DNA of 64,000 nt, taken from the NCBI GenBank assembly GCA_948099385.1, contig CANUEZ040000151.1, forward strand, positions 628,001 through 692,000, given 5' to 3'. The notes below the pieces were generated by a model that had not been told where the DNA came from, did not search any database, and worked only from the letters and a program-made list of their open reading frames with translations. How positions within the stretch are numbered: position 1 is the stretch's first letter; each line of letters opens with the position of its first letter. The position numbers and the translations under genes were made by a program. Positions 59,386-64,000 of this stretch are shown here, piece after piece. This DNA is from Fasciola hepatica. Lineage: Eukaryota; Platyhelminthes; Trematoda; Plagiorchiida; Fasciolidae.

Positions 59386-62050
59386 CACACCGTTCACGAT
59401 AATATGGAACTGGGTTTAGTCCAATCAGGTCTTTGGTGAAGGAGCGCTGGACTATTTTATTCGCCTTAAAGTGGTTTTCGTCATGCTAGAGCTAATGAGA
59501 GAGCAATATTCGAGAAATATGGAGAGATGGGAGCTGTATACAGTGAGGCGGCTGTCTTTCAGCTTAGAGCAGCGAAAGATCAGACAGGTGAGCCTACTCG
59601 CCCCGGCTATTTAATAGGATGCCGGTTCTGAGAAGTTGTAAGAAGACGAGTTATGTGGGCCAAGGTCTCTAAGCAGGGGAGAATTGGGGATGGGGTGGCC
59701 ACTAAGCGGGATAAATCCATGGCTTATGGTACATTTATGGGTGTGGTGAAGTTTTAGGCGCCGAGAAAGGCACATGCCACTTGGGGCATCAGTTGTTAGG
59801 GGGGTTAAATTATCGGAATTGTTAGCTAGTGTAACGGACGGGCTGAATAGGTCAAATGCATATAATATCTTAATATCGCCCGCAAATGGATACGGAGTGT
59901 CATTGTGCATTGCGGCAGGGAAGTCAATAATACACAGTAGGAAAAGTGGAGCCCACCACCCTTCCATGAATCACTCCAATCGCAATGGACTTGTACAATG
60001 ACAGGAGGTCATCAATCGGAACTGCTTGGGGGCGGGGAGACAAGTAAGAAGCTAACCAGGGAGAAGAAAGTCAGCAATACCAGAGGAGCGGAATTTAAAT
60101 AGTACATGAGTGTGTGCAACCCTATCAAATGCCTTAATCACATCCAGAAAGGGGATGGCGACTGCTCCCTTTATGTCCTCTGCAGTAATGATGGTATTAA
60201 GAAACTGAAACTGGCGGGTGATGCATGATCGGGTTTGATTGAAGTCATGTTGGGAGGGGTTAAGCAGATCATTGCTGAGCAGATAATGAAGAATTCGCCC
60301 TTTAACTAGCTGCTCCATCATCCTAAACATAATAGAGTGTGATTGATAAGGAGGTGGTTATCAGGGTCACACGAAGATCGTTTCTTAAAACGGGGAGTGA
60401 TGATGGAGATCTGCCACTGCTTTGGCACCAGGCCATTATTCACGGATAATGTGAATGGGTTCGCAAGGAGAGGAGAGTGGAAAAACCCATTAAAGCTGGG
60501 CAGAGCAGGGAGATTTCAGAGGGGCCAGGTCCAGAATATGGCCTGTTCAAGTTGGCTGTCTTTTGGACACGTTTAGCGCCAAGGGAGAAGCTAGATAGGG
60601 TGGTGTCTGTTAACAGTGGCAGGTAAGGACCGTGGAGGCCACATTGAGGTAGTGGAGAAAATGCGAAATGAGCGCCAAACATTTCTGATGCCGCTTCATG
60701 GGAGAGAGCGGTTTTAGAGTTGCAGATTATAATTTTAGGGTTAATGCTTGAATTATGCGCAGACCGTAGGTTGACCAGTCCTGACAGGCTTCCGGACTTT
60801 TGTAGATGGTTGAGAGTGGCACATTCTTGAGGGATGAGCTGTCTTTCCGTAAAGCTTCTGAACTTCTCTGACAGTGACCTCAGGCGAATACCATCTGAGG
60901 GGTCCTGGACTTTGAATAACTGCTCCGCAATGCTACGACCGTGTGCACTATTTTTGACTTTCCAGGTGATGGTCGAGGATTGTGGGCAATGGTGGAGGCA
61001 AGCCTAGACAAGCATCAAAAATGGATAGTGTGGAGACAGTCAGTGGCTAATTGGGGGTCGCCTGTCTAGAAAAAGGTATTCAAGCTTGACGAACGAGTAA
61101 GCGAGGAAACTGGACCCAAGTTTGTATTTCTGGACACTACAGAGGGCTTCGGGGTCGGTTGGGGATTGGCAGGGCACAACTGCATGCAAAGGACCATTTT
61201 ACATTTACCACCAGGCTAATGATGTAGCACATGAGTTTCAGCTGTGGTGAGGTCAAGGGTAAAAGCTGGGTCGAAGGTTTTGTTGCCGCATGTAGGGGAT
61301 TTGACAGGCTGGCAGCACAGAACCAGGGGTGTACTTTAGATGAAGTCCAATTAATGACGGTGGTCGTTGTGCTAGGATTAGCATATCTGTGGGAAAATGA
61401 AGTTTACTGCTACAGTTTTGTAACTGGAAGTGTGGTCGGCGGCATAATTGAAGGCATCGACCACGGCTTTGATACCACGGGGATCAGTGGCAGCAGGACA
61501 ATAAATGCAACCCAGTAGGCAGCCGCGGTAATTCCAGTCCAAAGACAGCCACACAGAGTCCATAAACCGACCAGAAGTCGGACAGGGTAAAGTCAGTGTA
61601 TGAATAGAGCACCGAAAGTATGCCGGACACCCACCACCTCTACGGAAAAGCCTCGGACCAGAGAAAGTTTAGTAGCCCGGGATACTAATGCTACTGGTAG
61701 GCGTTTGCTGGGAGAGCCAAGTTCTACTCACCAAAATAGCGTATGGGTCAGTACAGGTTACCATGGGCTTTAGTGGATTGATTTTTAAACGAACGAGTGT
61801 GCGTCTGTGAGCAGAAGGCGGAGGGCAGAGGTCGCGGAACAACCGTGGTTTTGATGGCGGCCCTGAGAGGATGATAACCCATGACAGGGTGAATGGGATT
61901 GAAGTGGGACGAACATAATTTTATGTGTACAGTTGGCGGAAGCGGCGGGCCTCTCACAGAGCTCCACGGAGTGGGAGTGCAGGGTTGGAATGGTAGCGAA
62001 AGGCATGATGGTTATTAAGGCTTTGGTGTAAGCGACAGAACAATCAAACT
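59386..62050 (-). pseudogene. CR1/Jockey-like LINE E, endonuclease and RT, interrupted
   Basis: Pieces on the minus strand: endonuclease MDSVWLSLDW, LLGCIYCPAATD and VNFIFPQIC (61,563-61,378), where the usual AGDFN has become VNF. RT follows: MMEQLVKGRILHYLL and DVIKAFDRVAH motif A (60,330-60,052), and FAGDIKILYAF with Gly in place of the first Asp of ADD (59,967-59,611). The C-terminal start NKIVQRSFTKDLIGLN lies at about 59,430. It stops at about 59,385, where LINE D begins. I did not find the remaining C-terminus beyond LINE D. Both catalytic changes and frameshifts mark decay. Confidence 0.8.
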
Positions 62051-62480
62051 TGAGGCTCTAACCCATGATCGATCTCACACCCCAACCATCACCCCATATT
62101 TATATTTTCCATTATCGTTTTGCTCCACGCTAGCTCACTCGCTGAACTGACCTGGTGAGTGCCATGCGGCTTGAATTTATAGTGCTCCTGCCCTTAAATG
62201 GAGTTTTTGGATAGTTTTGTGAATTGACGTGGTTTAATTCACACTACTGAGCTCATCAGAATGGTATTTTAGGTGCGTTTTATCCGGAGAATATTTTGAT
62301 TCTCCATGTAGTAGAGCGAAGTGGAGTTCGGTATTTTTTGAAGCGAGCTTTCCTCGATTTTAGTCTTTCTTTTCGTTCTCTTGTGTTAGCGGACTTTACC
62401 TGCTAGTGTCAGAGTGCGTATTTTGTGTTTGGGTAACGAGCACTAGAGTTGGTTTCGCTCTCGTTTTTGTGGTTTTTGAT
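62051..62480 (+). other. Probable 5' UTR of LINE F and junction with LINE E
   Basis: This stretch lies between the divergently oriented LINEs E (minus) and F (plus). It contains no long frame. The part just before the ORF1 ATG at 62,481 probably belongs to LINE F, but its 5' end cannot be set from a single copy. Confidence 0.4.
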
Positions 62481-63737
62481 ATGACACGCCTTTCTGACCC
62501 GTGTCTCTCACCCAAGTGCGGAATAAGTGCGGTGAATTGTATAGAGTGCAAGGTATGCAAGAGATGGGCCCGCCCAAGGTGTTCAGGAATAGCAGAGGAC
62601 TTCTATGTCCTTTATGAACAGAACCCATGAGCAGTGTGGGTCTGTGCTCCTTGCAAGGAGGCGCCCAGTCTGACCTTTAAACTACAGGCCCAAGGATAGG
62701 ACCAACGCCCACCTAGTAGTACCTTAGCAATAAGCCCCAAAACACCGCAACCAGGTTTTAGGAAGTCTTTTGCCGAAGAAGTAGCCACACCTGAAAGGAC
62801 AGTCACTAGAGCGAGTGGGCCAGTTCTGAGAGCCTGTCATGCGGTCGTTGCCTCAACTCCTTCGAAGCAGACCGACGAGGGCCAGTGGACTGAGCAGAAG
62901 CCAAGAAGGGCATGGCAGCCCAGTAAGAAGAGTAAAAGTAATATAGCGAAACATAGGTCGGTTAGGGTGGACTACCCTGCTCTTCTGGTGTTGGATAACA
63001 AGGTGAAAGATCTGCAGAGGCAAATCTCGTCGATGGGCAGGGTCTCAAGCAGCAGGCTCCTGAACCTAAACCGGGAAGAACCTTTCGTAGGGGAATCAAA
63101 ATCCGGGCGGAACATAGATAAGAGGAGTGTCTACGATATACTGCAAGTCGCAGACGTTCCGTCCCCTGCCACTCTGAGAAATGTGCACAGAACGGGGACA
63201 TGGAATTCGCCACTTGGGAACAAAGGCGAACATTGGGAGAGACCAATACTAGTGGAGTTTGCTGATGAGACCACCCGGGATAGACTGCTGGCTATGGCAG
63301 CATTAGTGGCTCACACCACCAAAGGTAGCTACCGGATAGTGCCAGACGAGCATAGGTTAAGGCCTCGTAGCCTAGCTCCGGAGGCTGGCCGAGCTCGACC
63401 AGCCAGGGCGCTGGTGAGAGACCAACAAAGTCAGCAGAAGGCCGTACTCGGCTCTCAGGCCCCGACCTCGACAGTAGTAAGTAAGCCGCATGTGGAGTCG
63501 GGAACAGTCGTAATTAAAGACGCTCCAGAAGATGAAAACTGGCAGTACTGTCCGAAGGTAGAGGACAGCGAGACCCTTGCCAGTCCGGGCGTTATGGCAA
63601 CTCCTGTAGAGAAGGATTGGAAATCGTCAGAAGTTCTTGGTCGTCAGACAGTGCCATGCAGGCCAATGGGGACAACCGAGGCAAAAACTTGTCACCATCT
63701 CAGGCGTTGCGCCTGGGAGAAAGACAGGAGTGGATAA
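62481..63737 (+). pseudogene. LINE F ORF1 with PHD-like zinc finger, two in-frame stops
   Basis: From ATG 62,481 a single frame of about 418 codons runs to TAA at 63,735. It is broken only by TGA at 62,628-62,630 and TAG at 62,697-62,699. The N-terminus has a Cys-rich PHD-like finger: CLSPKCG, CIECKVCKRW, RCSGIAEDF, then, after the TGA, VWVCAPC. PHD-type fingers are known in ORF1 of some CR1-clade LINEs. A basic linker follows, then an RNA-binding-like middle (DILQVADVPSPATLRN, RPILVEFADETTRDRLL, about residues 215-275). It differs from the Pro-rich ORF1 of LINEs A, B and D, so LINE F belongs to another lineage. Confidence 0.85.
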
Positions 63738-64000
63738 TAAGAGCAACTTAAGTGACGGAGCGAACGCGGTTGTGTTGTATACTAACGCGCGTAGTATAAG
63801 GAACAAATGGATGGAACTCGCCAAAACCTCCGGGGAGCACAAAACGTCACAAGTTGCCGCTACGAAAACGTGGCTTTCTGAAGAAAACCATGCGCCAGGC
63901 CTAATAAGTAACGGTTTTGCGGTCTATAAGCAGGATAGGGAACACAATCGCCTTGGTAGGGGAGAAGCCATCCTAATTAGGTCAGGTACAAACAGCCCCG
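63731..64000 (+). CDS. LINE F ORF2, endonuclease N-terminus (runs off the window)
   Basis: A frame overlapping the last bases of ORF1 stays open to the window end. It encodes VVLYTNARSIRNKWMEL, KTWLSEENHAPGLIS and YKQDREHNRLGRGEAIL, the N-terminal third of an apurinic-type endonuclease in CR1-like ORF2 proteins (NARSI..K, then T-W in place of the usual E-T-W, since the sequence reads TKTWL). No stop is seen, so the protein may be intact further right. The overlap with ORF1 is in a different frame, consistent with reinitiation or a recoding mechanism. Confidence 0.8.

Overview
This is eukaryotic DNA, almost certainly from an animal and most likely from a parasitic flatworm. The basis is an RTE-type LINE, many CR1/Jockey-like LINEs, a BEL/Pao element, a Ty3/gypsy fragment with a CsRn1-like C-terminal motif, tRNA-derived SINEs, and split genes with introns of only 31-45 nt. 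The species call is inference. I found no convincing host single-copy gene. Almost everything I can name is mobile-element DNA, much of it nested.

Layout: 1-9.65 kb holds RTE copies (one nearly full length at 5.2-8.6 kb, minus strand) and tRNA-derived SINEs, one of which is inserted into an RTE fragment. 9.67-10.66 kb is a decayed gypsy integrase. 13.6-14.5 kb is a truncated CR1-like LINE that abuts an isolated BEL/Pao LTR (14.53-14.82 kb). From the edge of that LTR runs a 4.14-kb arm (14,822-18,965) repeated in inverted orientation at 43,111-47,257. The copies keep exact register apart from one trinucleotide. The 24-kb centre contains a decayed LINE with a 104-bp hairpin, then a BEL/Pao element on the minus strand (5' LTR at 36.18 kb, gag and protease at about 34-36 kb, RT at 32.8-34 kb, RNase H and integrase at 22-24 kb). 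That element is split by an 8.8-kb insert carrying a nearly intact LINE (28.0-32.8 kb) whose ORF1 is fused in frame to the BEL RT. A related decayed LINE lies at 36.2-40.6 kb.

At 47,493-52,623 lies a 5.13-kb DNA transposon with 13-bp terminal inverted repeats, an AT dinucleotide on each side and G/C-rich subterminal tandem repeats. It carries two minus-strand split genes: a transposase like the EnSpm/CACTA-like transposases of animals (two introns of 44-45 nt, one frameshift) and a DUF4806 protein gene that I could follow through eight exons and seven introns of 31-45 nt with no break in frame. This two-gene element is the most interesting system in the window.

54.5-62 kb holds two more minus-strand LINEs, one apparently inserted into the other. 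62.5-64 kb is the 5' half of a plus-strand CR1-like LINE with a PHD-like ORF1 that has only two nonsense codons. It runs off the window. The genes belong to separate selfish elements rather than a shared pathway; the exception is the transposase/DUF4806 pair.
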